From: Nissolia schottii
Taxonomy: Eukaryota; Streptophyta; Magnoliopsida; Fabales; Fabaceae
Direction of reading: 5' to 3'
Length of the DNA stretch: 64,000 nucleotides
Assembly (NCBI GenBank): GCA_003254905.1
Contig: QANU01014009.1
Coordinates: forward strand, 1 to 64,000
Of the stretch, positions 11,400 through 23,399 are shown one piece after another. The translations under genes were made by a program, and so were the position numbers. Positions within the stretch are counted from its first letter, which is position 1. The number at the start of each line of letters is the position of its first letter. Under the pieces are notes generated by a model that was not told where the DNA came from, made no database searches, and saw only the letters and a list, made by a program, of their open reading frames with translations.

Positions 11400-12081
11400 G
11401 TCTTCTTTTGTTTAGTTTTTCAATAATTTTTTTTTTAAAAAAAACTGTGCAAGGCTATTTATGAAAATTATAATTATGTCCCTGCTGAGGGGCAGACAAT
11501 ATTGGCAAAACTGTTGAAAATAATTGCATTAAAATGATTAAAATGATGAGAAATGAATGTATTGTTTAATTATCAACAATTATTTTCATCAAGGACTTAT
11601 TCTGAGGGTGAAATACAATGTGTGTGTGTGTGTATATATATATCATATTTTGTTTTCCTTTAAAAGAAAGACTTGGTGGGTCAACAGAGTTTATTTCAGA
11701 AAATTGTTATATATTTCTAAAATAAATTTGATAAATGTCTTACGACAGAAGAATTATTAGATACGTGTAGTTTGTGGCAAAAATCTAGCATAGTTTTATT
11801 TATTTCTTAAATTTATTGCATCACAGATCACAAACAGTGTCTCCCTATTGTGATAGGGAAGATGCTAGTTGAAGCGAATATTAGCCTAATATTATGGTAA
11901 AATATTAAAAAAAATCCAATTTCTATTAATTACGAAAATTATTAAAAATATTTAGTTTTGTTTTATGAATTTTGCTACTCGATCCTCTTAGAGCATTGGT
12001 TAAGAAAGTAAAAATGATAAATTTTAAAAAAATTTAATGAAAATTTACCATATTAATTTGTTTCTTTAAAAAGGTATTTGT
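11400..12081. other. Intergenic, AT-rich
   Basis: There is a (TG)n(TA)n microsatellite at 11619-11642. No gene is visible. Confidence 0.6.
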
Positions 12082-12083
12082 TA

Positions 12084-12373
12084 TTCTCTCCGTTTTTGAA
12101 TAAATGTCAGGTATTAAATAGAAAAACTTTGTCCTATTATAATTTTTAGGGTTTAGTTAATAAGTATTTTAAGGACACTTGTTAAGAAACTTAAGGTGAT
12201 AATTTTTTTTTATTGAAAATACAAAATTTTAAAGTCTTTCATGTAATAAAAATATTAAAAACCTCAAAATATATCACTTTAAATTTTTTAACAAGTGTCT
12301 TTAATACATTTTTTAGTTAAACTTTAATTTTTAATTATATTTTTAATACTCACACGTAAGTGTACGGAGGGAG
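12084..12373. mobile_element. Stowaway-type MITE
   Basis: The left end reads TTCTCTCCGT and the right end ACGGAGGGAG, the Stowaway (Tc1/mariner) terminal form. Both are flanked by TA (12082-12083 and 12374-12375). An internal inverted repeat, with TAAGGACACTTGTTAAG opposite TTTAACAAGTGTCTTTAA, makes the element strongly self-complementary. It is non-autonomous. Confidence 0.75.
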
Positions 12374-12727
12374 TAGTATTTTCCTTGTTTTATTTTAGAA
12401 TCAAGAATTCAACTCCTTCTTACCAAGTCAGATAGGGAACTGGGAAGGTATTAATTAAGGGGGCTCCTTCTCAATGGAAACATTAATTGAGATCTAAGTA
12501 TATGGCCATGGTTCATAAAGCGATAGTTATCCAACCCTCCAAGTGGCAAGTGTGGCCTTTGCCATAATTATCACGAACAATTGTGTTTAGACTACCAAAG
12601 TTGATCTTGGCAACATGTAGTATAACAAAGTTATTGCCCCTGAAATTTAAACAAATCATGGTTCCTTCAACAATAAATTAACTTATTTTAATGTTTATTT
12701 TAATCTCTAACTAGAATATCTCCTATA

Positions 12728-12886
12728 GATTTTAAAGTGATATCTCTCATTTTAAAGGATAAAAGTGATGGATTTTATTATTGGATTATTAAAGTGAGAA
12801 TTGATCATATTTTTATTTTAATGATCTAATGGTGACATTTCTCACTTTATTCTCTAAAACGAGATATCTTACTTTAAAAGATTTTT
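12728..12886. mobile_element. Foldback MITE, family A copy 1
   Basis: Arms pair TTTTAAAGTGATATCTC with GAGATATCTTACTTTAAAA, followed by an AAAGTGA/TCACTTT block. A related copy is at 59282-59452. No target duplication was resolved. Confidence 0.55.
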
Positions 12887-12899
12887 GCCCCTCCACAAG

Positions 12900-13755
12900 T
12901 ATTGTCTTGAGACTAACCGCTTGGACACTACTCTCTCATATCCTTTTTATTTTCAACTTTCACTTTTTTAAGGTATATTAAAAAATTAATATATATCTAA
13001 ATACAATTATATCAAAATACATTAATTTCTAAATGTGTCAAAGAGATAAAAATGACTGCTAAAAAACGACTAAGAAGAGTATTGTGAATAAGAAACACTC
13101 TTAGTCTTTTCTTATTAAGAATAGAAGATAGTAGATAGTATCTAAACCACGATAGATCTTTGTTAGTGTTTCACTTAGAGTAGATGGTGATAAGTAGTGT
13201 CTCCTAAAATTGATTTATCCCTTTGTTTCTTAGTTGGTAGTTTTTATAAAAGTGAAGAAAGATGAAAAGAGATGAGGATGACATTGATTAATTTTTATGG
13301 ACTTGATTAGTTAACTTTGATTAAACATTATAAGTTTGATTAATGAACTTTGATGTCAACTTTAATTGGACGTTATGAACTTGATTAGTCGGTTTAGTTT
13401 TGATTAGTTGATGGGTTTGGTTTTGATTAGTTGATATAGACTTGATGAGTCGACTTGGCCTGATTACTCGTCGTTTTGATGGCTGGAAATGCTAAAGATA
13501 GCTGAGGGATCGTATAACCGAGCGAATTGCAGTGGGATGGACTAACTATCAACAATAGTTTTCATAAATCTTGATTAAATTACAACGGTTAAATACAATA
13601 ATGGTATCAGAAGATAAGGGTATGGAAATCCCAAATATTCTTATTTTTAAAAAAACCTTTTCAAGATATTAATAACTGTATTTACTTCTTTTACTTTATT
13701 TAATATGCAGAGGACTCGTAAAAAATTGTAGAAAATACTTATTTTGATTTTTAAA
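12900..13755. other. Intergenic, with TTGATTAG-type degenerate repeats
   Basis: At 13280-13460 there are about ten loose copies of a TTGATTAG(T)TGA-like unit. No gene is visible. Confidence 0.5.
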
Positions 13756-13759
13756 AGAA

Positions 13760-14240
13760 TAAGTCTGAGTTATTTTAATTTTTAAAATTTAAATTTTGAC
13801 TTTTTTAATTATTGAAATTGTAAGTTGTAAGTCAAATTTTTGAATAAATTTTTAATAAAATTTTGAAATTATTGAGATTGTCATATTTTCAATAAATTTT
13901 TGAATTAAATGAAAATGTGATAACAATAGAAGTTGTGTGACAACACGAAAGGCTAAAAATATGACAGTGACGACACTTGGAGTTACAAATCTTAGTTATT
14001 ATTACAGTTTTATTTATTATCATAATTGTTCTAGCATTTGCAGTTTTAAGGATAGCTATAACTCATTTGTAGTCTCAATTGTTGTTATTATCAATTTTAA
14101 TGTGATAAATCAACAAAAATGTGATAATACAATAATAATAATCAACTAAATGACTAATTTGACCTACAACTTATAATTTTAATAATTAAAAAGTTAAATT
14201 TAAAAATTTAAAAACCAAAGTTACTCAGAGTTTAATATTA
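13760..14240. mobile_element. Long-arm foldback element
   Basis: The left arm (about 13760-13836) and right arm (about 14157-14240) are diverged inverted copies of about 75-80 bp, sharing blocks such as TTTTTAATTATTGAAATT and AAGTTGTAAGTCAAAT. The 70-codon frame between them (13937-14149) is Asn/Ile/Tyr-rich and looks like AT-rich chance sequence. Confidence 0.6.
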
Positions 14241-15798
14241 CCCCGAAAACAATACAAGGACATAGCAAAACTCTTTAATTTGCATTGCATGAGTGCCAAG
14301 CAGATCACAGGTTTAAAAAAGAAACGGAAGAAGAATCACTCAACAGGACATTGACTATTGTTTTGTTGCTATATAGAGAAAGCTAATGAAGGAACCATTA
14401 CAAATTCAGAATTGGTCATCGTTACTAATGACATGTTTCGTTTTCTGTTAGAACCAGTCCAGGTAATGATTTTGAATAAAAGCTATACTCTCGTACTATC
14501 TGCTCAAACATTGATTTGAAAGCTGCAACAATAAGAAATTCAAACATGCACTTAGCCTCTTCACTAATTGGCCTCAAAACATGTGCCCGAAAATATGTGC
14601 CTCTAGCCAATAAAATCTCAAAATTTTAGGTTGTGAGGCGGAATTATATAAATATAGCAATTTTTTAATATAATTACATTTAAACATTCAAAAATATATT
14701 AATTCAAAATAAAGAAAGGTCAACTTATAAGTTGTCTCCTCATTTTCATATTTTTAAAATGTTAAATAATTTCTTTTATTATTAATGTTATCAAATGTCT
14801 CTTTTCTATGTATGCTATCAAACAATCATTCAAACATTTAATTTAATAATTTTTATTTTAATGGGGTAAAATTGATTAACTAATGAGATTAAAATTGATA
14901 ATTAATGGAAGTAAGATTGATTTATAAACACAATTTAGTAAGGCAATTTGAAGATAATTACACTGCTATAAGGAAAATATATACTGCTGTTATGAATTTA
15001 AGCATAAGAGAAAATTTAATCTAAATGACTAACTTATTAGACATAAGAGAACCTCTCCACTTAAGTATTCATGGTTTAAATCTTGTAATATTGTTGACTT
15101 TTACATTTTTTTACTTGTTCCATTCATAAGTTGCTTCTTCTGATTGTCAATCTCTATGTGAAAACACTAATATTAATATATTATGAACTGAAGTTAATGA
15201 AAAGACGAACTTAAAAGATTAGTCTATTGGGTGAAAGTGCCTCTAAATTTAAATACCATACTTCAATAAACATAATTCTCCGACTTGAGACTTGCAACTG
15301 TTCTAAATACATAAAAGAATTCTACTTACAAAACTAGCCAGCAAATAAAATATGGGAGTGGGAATGATTAAAGCAAATGGAAAAAGTCCATGAGACAAAA
15401 CATTGCTTGGAAGTTCAAGTTAATTAATTTTGATCCCTTTCTCTAGTGTGAGTGTTACTATAAGTGGTATGTATATTATCAAAGTGTCGGAGAAAAAAGG
15501 CTACTGTAACTTCATGAAATTATGTTTAGCTGTCCCCCACTCTCCATCGAAATAACATCATGTAAATACTACACCTTTCAATCAATTACTCTTATAGATG
15601 TTATATGCGTTTTCTTGAATTTCATGGATTTGAGAATTAAGAAGATTGACGTCATTAATTGATCAGCATATCTTGCCATCCTAATTAACAAACCAATAAA
15701 TAAAAATAAATATATATATATATATCAAAATTAATTAAATATAGTATTTTAACAAATAAATTAGAAGAAAATAGAACCAAAAATTCGGTTAGGAGTCC
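14241..15798. other. Intergenic, AT-rich
   Basis: Apart from a short (TA)n tract at 15711-15723, no gene, RNA or clear repeat is seen. Confidence 0.55.
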
Positions 15799-16013
15799 TG
15801 CTACATGTACACCAAAAAATATACACCATACATACACCCTATACTTATAGACATAAAGTTTGTGTTTTAATGCATGTAATGTTTGTGTACTTAATTAAGT
15901 ATAATTGAAAATATCATCTATAAGTTTGTAATGTTTGTGCACTCATGAGAATAAAGATTGTGCATTATTAATGGTGTATGTATGTGTGTATAAAATTGGG
16001 TGTACATGTAGCA
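15799..16013. mobile_element. MITE with TGCTACATGTACACC terminal inverted repeats
   Basis: The left end TGCTACATGTACACC is matched by GGTGTACATGTAGCA at the right. The next about 20 bp of each end are also partly complementary (ATACACC...ATACACAC). Flanks show no perfect target duplication; GTTAGGAG and GTTAGGGG lie near the ends but not at equal distances. Confidence 0.7.
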
Positions 16014-19000
16014 TTTTTGTTCAGTTAGGGGACAACAATCCCAAAACTAAACAACGACAATTAATTAAGGACAGAGATGAGCTAGAATGATATACCAAAA
16101 ATCTTGTTAGGTACTATTCTTAAAGGTTTATTTTCGCTCTACCTGAAGCAATGCTCGGTGGAGAGGCAGTGATAAAAATCCTTCTAGGATAAGATGTGGA
16201 TCTCTTCGGCAACTCATCAACATGCAGTCGCCAACACACTGAGCAGTAAAGATTTGTTACCTAATTCAGAATAAAAAGCAGAGGTAGTGGGGGTAGCATC
16301 TCTGCAACTCATGGATTTCAGAGAGGAAGAGGAAGATGAAAAGTAGCAGTGGAAGGCAAAAATCGTGGAAGCGAAGAAGAAGAGGAGGAGACAAATCAAA
16401 TAGATGTTGTTTGGTCTCAATGGGTTGCCAATAAATAAGTCAAATGTTACTTAATAATTAAGCTGAACCCAGCAGCCATAAGGCCCAAACAGCTAGCTCC
16501 CAATAAATATAAATGCAAGTAGCACAAATCACAATAAGTTTCCCATAGTCTGATAAGGATATTTGGGCCAAAAAGTAAAATAAGTAAAAGGACCATTGAT
16601 CTTAACAAGGCAGCGAGACATGTTGTGGTAAAACTCAAGTCTATATTACTAACCCAACACTAAAATATTTAATAGTAAATGAAATTTATTTATAAAGACT
16701 ACCATAAAATTATCTCTAAATAATATGATACTTTTATTTTACCGTATACTTAAACTAAGGTGTGAGAGATGGAAGTTCCCAGGGATATAACCAAGGTACT
16801 TGTCAACAATTAAAGGTTGCATTAACATAAACATATCATGTGGGTTTGATTTTGGGCATCCAACTTCGACGAAATATGTTCATAACCTTTTTGGTCCTAA
16901 ATCTTACTAACTCCTAATGTTGTCGTCTTTTGTTAGTCTTTTTCTGTTTTTGGACATCAGGCCAACAAAGAAGATCATTGCCTGAAGGAGTAATATTGAT
17001 AAGAAAAAAAATCTCATTTTGGAGGGAGAAGAAACAGAACATGGGCTTGCAAAATGCATTTATAAATTAATGTTACATTTTAGAATAAACAAATTAATTG
17101 GATGTCAAAATTATTAGAACATGTTTTAATTTGATTATTTGTAGTCACTATTATTATTAGACATATTGTTGGTAAGCTCTATTCATTAATAAATAAATTA
17201 TTATGATTTTAGTGTTTTTGACTAGACCCATTATTTACTAATATAATGTGAGAGAGAGAGACCCTCTCTTCTAGGCACTGTACAAGTGCTTGTTACCCCC
17301 CATTAAAACAGACACACGTTTTGGCTAACAGTAAAATAAACCTCTCTCTCCCTCTTCTCTCTATCTGTTGGCCTTATTGATTTTAAGAGTAAGAGTAACA
17401 TTCATCTTCCATATCCATTATAGTAGGCATCCTTTCTCACTTAATCTCTATGATTGTTTCGTATGCTATAATTGGGACTAAAATCTTGACATAGAAAGTA
17501 GGGATATTTTTGAATAATTCTTATTGTTGAAACCTGAAAATTCCTTAAAAGGGTGGCTAAAACACTATCACTAGTGATTTTTAGATCACATATTTCAAGT
17601 CATGTTATAATGCTGTATATTCTTTGCCCTTAAGTCACTGTCATTGCATGGCATGGGTGCTATTTAGACACATTTGAGGTCTTAACCTAGAAGAGAGAAT
17701 CTCCATCTAAAATGTCGTTGAAAATTAGCAAAATGATAAAATAGAGTCTGCAGATTGCATTGCATTGTTCTGTTCTAGCGGAACTGTGCTTCCACTTTTA
17801 ACAGCATAAAATCACGTAGAATTTCCATCCAAGAAATTAAATGTTAGGCAAGCAAAATTTTTAGTGCTGTGCGATTGTAAGAATAATGTAGCATTACCAT
17901 TAACTTTTAGATGATAAGCGGGTTTAATTTCCATTATATTTCATTCAACTATCACTATAATTTTGGTCAAGAATTTGTGTTATATTACTTAATCTAATTT
18001 ATATATATTTTTTTCCGTATTGCACTCCTATCTTCCCAACACGTTAGTCCTTCAAAAAATCTTATTAGTACTAGTGTTTATTAAGGTGGTGTCAAGTACA
18101 GGACGTATTATAATGGTGTGAGAAAAATGTGATAGTGACATATGCGAGTGGAGTGATTACATATGAAAAAGTGGTGAGAGTAGTAGATAGGATAAGTTTT
18201 TTTTTTCCTTCTAAAATACTTGTTAATATTAATAGAAAATTAAAACTATGAATTTATATTTTTAATCATAGGTCCAAACTAAAACAATAATTAAATAGTA
18301 GAAGCCAAAAACAGTTACTAAGTGTATCCTTTTTATCTTTTAGTATAGAGATATAAATATTAGTCCCTCAATAATTTAAAGTGTCTCCACATTAGTCATT
18401 TTCTTAGTTAATGTGAGAAAATTAACTAACAAAAGATGATATAACTTAGTTAAAAGTAGTGTATAACATAAACTTAACATCTATAATAACATTAGTAAAC
18501 CCCTAATTTATGTGTATACTTTCAAATGATATCTTTTCAATGTTGTATAAATTTGATTGGTTTAGATAAAAGTCATTTCAATGCATAAACATAAATGAAA
18601 ATTTAACTATTGTTATAAATGTCAAGTATGATATTCACTCCTTTTTGACATTTATTTTTATTGTTAATAGCCGTGACAAAAGATTTTGGAGGACTAATAT
18701 GGTGGATGACAAGACTAAAATTAGAGAGTCAAAATGGAGTTTTACTTGATATTAGACCTAAATACTTGAGTTGGGTTGGGATTTCAGAAGCCCAATTAGT
18801 TGCCAATGGATCCCTTTACATTAAGCAACCGAAAATCAAAAAGTTGTTGACGTCGTGGACTTGACCCAATATATGTTAGGTGTTTACTCATCGTATGCAT
18901 ATTTTTATCACAAAAAATGTTTTTCAAATCAAATCCGTCATCTAATACTTTCGTATAAATAATGCTTTTGTTGTATAAAAATAAATGACTGGAAGTTACT
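16014..19000. other. Intergenic, AT-rich
   Basis: No confident gene. A minus-strand frame at 16217-16420 begins with a signal-peptide-like hydrophobic segment but lacks a recognisable mature peptide. The rest is unremarkable AT-rich DNA. Confidence 0.5.
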
Positions 19001-19002
19001 CT

Positions 19003-19071
19003 TATCTGAGCCAGGTTTCAATTCTGGGACCTGTGGGTTATGTGCCCGCCACGCTTCTGCTGCATTCTGAT
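19003..19071 (-). pseudogene. tRNA-iMet-like relic
   Basis: The minus strand reads as a nearly full-length initiator tRNA-Met. It has ATCAGAATG at the 5' side, AGAAGCGTGGCGGGCACATAA with anticodon CAT, ACCCACAGGTCCCAG, and AACCTGGCTCAGAT at the 3' side. Compared with the plant consensus it lacks a few bases in the D arm, and the T-loop GATCGA is AATTGA, which damages the B box. The match spans the whole tRNA, far more than an LTR primer-binding site. It is probably inactive. Confidence 0.75.
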
Positions 19072-19079
19072 TTATTGAA

Positions 19080-22020
19080 AAATTGACAATACTTTAGTAT
19101 AAATCTGATAAAACACAATATTAATTCAGTAACGTAATTTAAACTATTAGTAGAAATAAAAACCTGATCTTGAATTATTTGCTTTCGGAAAATTAATGTT
19201 CTACATGTGTACACTTGAAGGTCGGTACATAATTAATAAAAACAACTAAAATTATTCAAATTTCACCACATACGTAATTCTTATCGATCGCTTTCAGTTT
19301 CACTGGGTGATAAAATAAGGAAAAATAATAGAAAGTAAGCTAGAATGTTTATGAATATAAATACTAGAATAAAGTGTTTGAAAAGAACTGAATCATACTA
19401 TTTTTTATCCAACTATCATAATTATTTTTTAGTAATGATAGGTGTACTGTCAATCATATTGCCAATTTATGATTTACATAATGATATCAAGTGCACAAAT
19501 TTTTGTATATATATGTACAAATTTTATCTACACACATGTACAAATTTTTTTAAATATGAAATCAAATCAAACCAGATTCGCGACATTAAATAGTAAAAAA
19601 GTAATTATCGTACTCTCTTTCTGTCTCCTCACTCAAATTCTAAACGCATGGATTAACTCTGCCATGTACAAACATTTTAAAGCATATGCACAAACTTTTA
19701 AATTGACGTGCACAAACTTTTTAACAACTAAAAACAAAAAATATAACATAAACATAAACATAAATGAAGATGAAGATGAAGACGAAGAAGAAAACTTTTG
19801 TGTTCATATTCACAAACTTTCGAATAAATAAAAATAAAGAGAAATAGTTGATAGAATTTAAATTGTACACAAAATATTTCTCTTTATTTTTATAAAAAAA
19901 TTCTAGCTCTCTAGGAGTAGGACTAGGACTGCTCTCAAATAAACTTATGGGTTTAGACAATAGGAACGAAGTAAGATGGAAAATAATAAAAATATGTTAA
20001 TAGATGGTACTTATCCATCAAATTGTTTGGTCATACTGAAACTAAGTCAGACACCTAACATTATAACATCACAACCACACTAGCTAATATAACATCACAA
20101 CCACACCGTATATATTTCACTATATCTCTTGAATTCACACCATTACGATAGTGTTGTTTCCAATCCAAGAGTGATAATGATTTATTTAATAAATCTATTA
20201 GGTCATTCACAAGAATAAAGTTTTTGGGGGCAAAGATCACCAGAAACTGTTACATCTCTTTTACTTAAATTTATTATAAAAAGAAAGAAATGTTAGGAGG
20301 GGTTAGTAGAAAGCCATGTTTAGAATCCTTCCTTCAAATTGTACATTAAAACTTTGACATACAGAATACACGTTTTCATCTAGAAATCGGTAAACTAATA
20401 GCGACTCAATATTAATTATTATGTTAAGGTGCATATTGAATCAACTATTGGCTGAATTGCACTAACTTTTCTTGAAGTTAGTTGATATTACGCATAACTC
20501 CTTCGATTTGTCATATCATGTCTACACCAACTTGTCATAGGGTTACTCAATATCAATGTAATGTTTACAAAAGTCCTTAGTATAATTTTTATGGCTGCTC
20601 AGTGTACTCATACTCAACAAATATAAAGAAATTATGCGTAATGTAATGTAAATCTCAAAAAAAAAATTAGGGAAGATCAGAAGTATAATTTACTCTAAAT
20701 TATATAATATTTTTTTAATTGTTCAGGAGTTGTTTGTTGTTGACAGAGATTAATTTCTCTTTAAAGTTTGAAAATCATCAAAATGAGTATGTCTCTCTTA
20801 ATAAAATATTTTTTGTATACATAGTCAAAATTCAAATCATTGACTAAATATTTAAAAAATCTATTCATTTATTAATTGTGTTGGGTTTTGTTATTCTAAA
20901 ATATTTACCTAAATGGATTTGTGTAAGTCTTCACCGAGACACCCAAGTATTTTGCATCTTTGAATTGCGGCATCTAATTAACTTAACAAATACTCATCCG
21001 TCACATTAGTTGTCCTCTTTCTCTTGTTTATCGCATTGTTCAATTTCTTAGTTATTAGCCATTCACTCGAAACTATCTTACTCTGTCTGGTCTCATTTAT
21101 GCATAGATAAAGGATAAGGATGAAGGCCACGACGTATCAAGAGTTTTGTGGCTTTAAACACATTGATTAATTTGGAGGGTTAATCAATTAATTTCCCTTT
21201 GGCCAACCAATGCTATGTTGTTTCTTGTTTTACAACAGCATCATCCAGAAGATACATATATACAATTTTCAATATACGAATAAATGAAAATGAATAATCT
21301 CAAATGAATTTTTTATTATGTTTTGTTGAATGTGATTTATTATTATTAATTAATGAGATGAGCTCTATACGTGGCATAAATGACAAAAAAAATTAATAAT
21401 AAAATATCACACTTAACAACATGACAAAAAATTTAATTGAAATGATCAATTACAAAAATGCTATTTGAACCACTCAAAAAATGTAAAAACTTTGTCATTT
21501 ATCTCTCTACATATCATAAACCTATGATATGTTGTAAAGCGAGTGATGGTGCATCTACACTTTTTGAATGGTCCAAACATCACTACTCTTTTGTGGTACA
21601 TAAGTTACCACTCGAAGAAAACTCGACCAAATGCGTGGAAATCAAGTGGGTAAGTATAAAAAATAGTAAACAATCAACCCTTTATGGCTTCACATGAAAG
21701 TTTTGTGCGTTATAAGCTAGGATATATAGTTAGACTGAAAGCATGAATTGCCCTGAGGAAGGGCTACTTTATACTTTCTATACACATGGGCTTAGCTCTA
21801 ACATAAGTGAGAAACGTGTGTGACAAAGACATAGCACCAGGTGGGGGGATGTTTTTCTTGCATTATTGCTCTGAAAAGGTATTTGGTAAATTACACGAGA
21901 AGCAGTACTAGTCAAGTCATTATATGCTCCAAGCAACCCCTACTCTTGTTTAAAGTACTGGTCTCATCTTCTTCCCATCTAACTCTCACCAATTCTAATG
22001 AACCAAAACTATTATACGTC
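19080..22020. other. Intergenic, AT-rich
   Basis: Contains a GAAGAT-rich tract (19764-19797) and two direct copies of ATAACATCACAACCACAC (about 20063-20106). Open frames here are low-complexity Ile/Asn/Lys runs. The last few hundred bases probably hold the promoter and leader of the gene at 22028. Confidence 0.5.
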
Positions 22021-22027
22021 ACCAAAA

Positions 22028-22665
22028 ATGGGTTGGCTTCAGTCTCTCTTTTGCCCAGTGAAGAAGCTCTGGTGTCGTCTTCACTCAAGCCACAAAAAGC
22101 GTAAGCATACATGCTTTGATCTAACATCATTTCTAGACATACATTTTATAGAAAAATTATGGACGTCAACTAGAATTTTGCTGATCACTTTTTAAATGAC
22201 ATTTCAATCCCACCATCTAAAGCTAAATTGTCATTCTGGTCAAAAACACAATTCTAATTTGCGTTCCATGACCATCAGATAATTTCTGCATGTTACACTT
22301 TATGATTCCATCTTCAATTTTGCCAATGACATAAATTTTGTCTTCTTAACTTCATCCCATCTTTACTTGCCATGACTTTCTTAATTTGCTATTCTTTGCA
22401 ACTTGCATATTGATTAATTGCTTTCTCTTCTTAGGTCATTGGTTTCCAATCCACATTCTTTTTCACTTAACGTTTCATATATTTATATCATATCATAAAA
22501 TTCCCACTTTATATGTATATATTAATTTTTGTTTCTTGTGCAATATGTATAGGAAGGGGGTTATACATCCTGTATAAGGATGTGAAGTCCTGCCCAAGTG
22601 AAGATGTGCATGTCCTGTGGTCAATATTGGTTGAATCTGGGGCGGCCCCTACTTCTTTGCAATAA
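22028..22665 (+). CDS. Small conserved-looking plant protein, two exons, 61 aa
   Basis: Exon 1 (22028-22100) ends at GC|GTAAGC; exon 2 (22553-22665) begins after TATAG and joins in frame to give 61 residues. The N-terminus MGWLQSLFCPVKKLWCRLHS is an amphipathic, Trp/Leu/Lys-rich helix. It is followed by HKKRRGLYILYKDVKSCPSE (22-41) and DVHVLWSILVES (42-53), ending GAAPTSLQ. I recall the same architecture (MGWLQSLF.PLKKLW, YILY.DVKSCP, VHVLWSILVES) in unnamed small proteins of other flowering plants, so this is a real gene rather than a chance frame. No function is known to me. There is no signal peptide; membrane-surface association through the N-terminal helix is only a guess. Confidence 0.8.
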
Positions 22666-22669
22666 AAAA

Positions 22670-23119
22670 TACGATTCTCTAGCACATTTATCTTACAGCA
22701 AAGTACAGAGAGAGAGAACATTAATCATAGTTTACCTTCTTTCATATATATATATACACACACGCACACTTACACACACACAGCATTGTATGTGCTAGCT
22801 CGATCTCCTTGTGGTTTCGTACTTATATTTCTATGAAAGAACTTTAATTAATGAAAATGGTTTAAGCGGCTAAACCAGCACTAGATTTGGCCGTTGCCTT
22901 TGTTATATATACATGTACATTACTTACACTTTCTGAATGGTTAAGAAGCGCATACACTTCGTGAGATTATAGTATTCGAGTATTTGACACATCGCGAACA
23001 CTAACATACGAAGACACTCATCTGACATGTTTAAAAGTGTCCAAATAAAAGTTAATACATGGAAATGTTCAGCCGTGTCCGAGTTGTATTTAAAAAATTT
23101 TGGGTTGTATCTGGGATTA
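22670..23119. other. 3' flank and repeat-like DNA
   Basis: Holds the likely 3' UTR of the 61-aa gene, a (TA)n(CA)n tract at 22745-22782, and GTGTCC/GACAC-rich sequence at 22980-23070 that looks transposon-derived. Confidence 0.4.
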
Positions 23120-23395
23120 AAAGAAAATCAGCATTTAGCAATGGAAAAATCAGTTGCTATGGTTGTAATTCCATCGCTAATCATGAAATAACAATGGGTG
23201 TTTCGTCGCTAACATTGTTGTTAATTGCTCCTTGCTAAATTTTTGGCAACGGATGTCATTCACTCACATATTATAGCAACGAATTTCCATCGTTAATTTA
23301 CTTTCTCGTAGCGAAGGAACTTCCATCGTTATCCGTCATGGATATAATTCTGCGTTTCAAAGGAATATCCATCTCTATCTATTTGTATATGGCTG
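23120..23395. repeat. Degenerate CACTA-like subterminal repeat cluster
   Basis: Repeated alternation of AGCAACGGAA-like and TTCCATCGTTA-like motifs (such as CGAATTTCCATCGTTA and CGAAGGAACTTCCATCGTTA) is the usual style of CACTA subterminal regions. No CACTA termini or TNP frames are found nearby, so this is a fragment. Confidence 0.5.
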
Positions 23396-23399
23396 TGGT

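Noticed and set aside
19003-19025. Retrotransposon primer-binding site (tRNA-iMet complement)
   Set aside because: The match covers the whole tRNA rather than the 12-18 bases of a primer site, and no LTR end adjoins it.
19442-19831. 129-codon plus-strand open frame and its minus-strand partner
   Set aside because: The composition is low complexity (Ile/Asn/Lys, then Glu/Asp runs), no splice or start context supports it, and no family is recognised.
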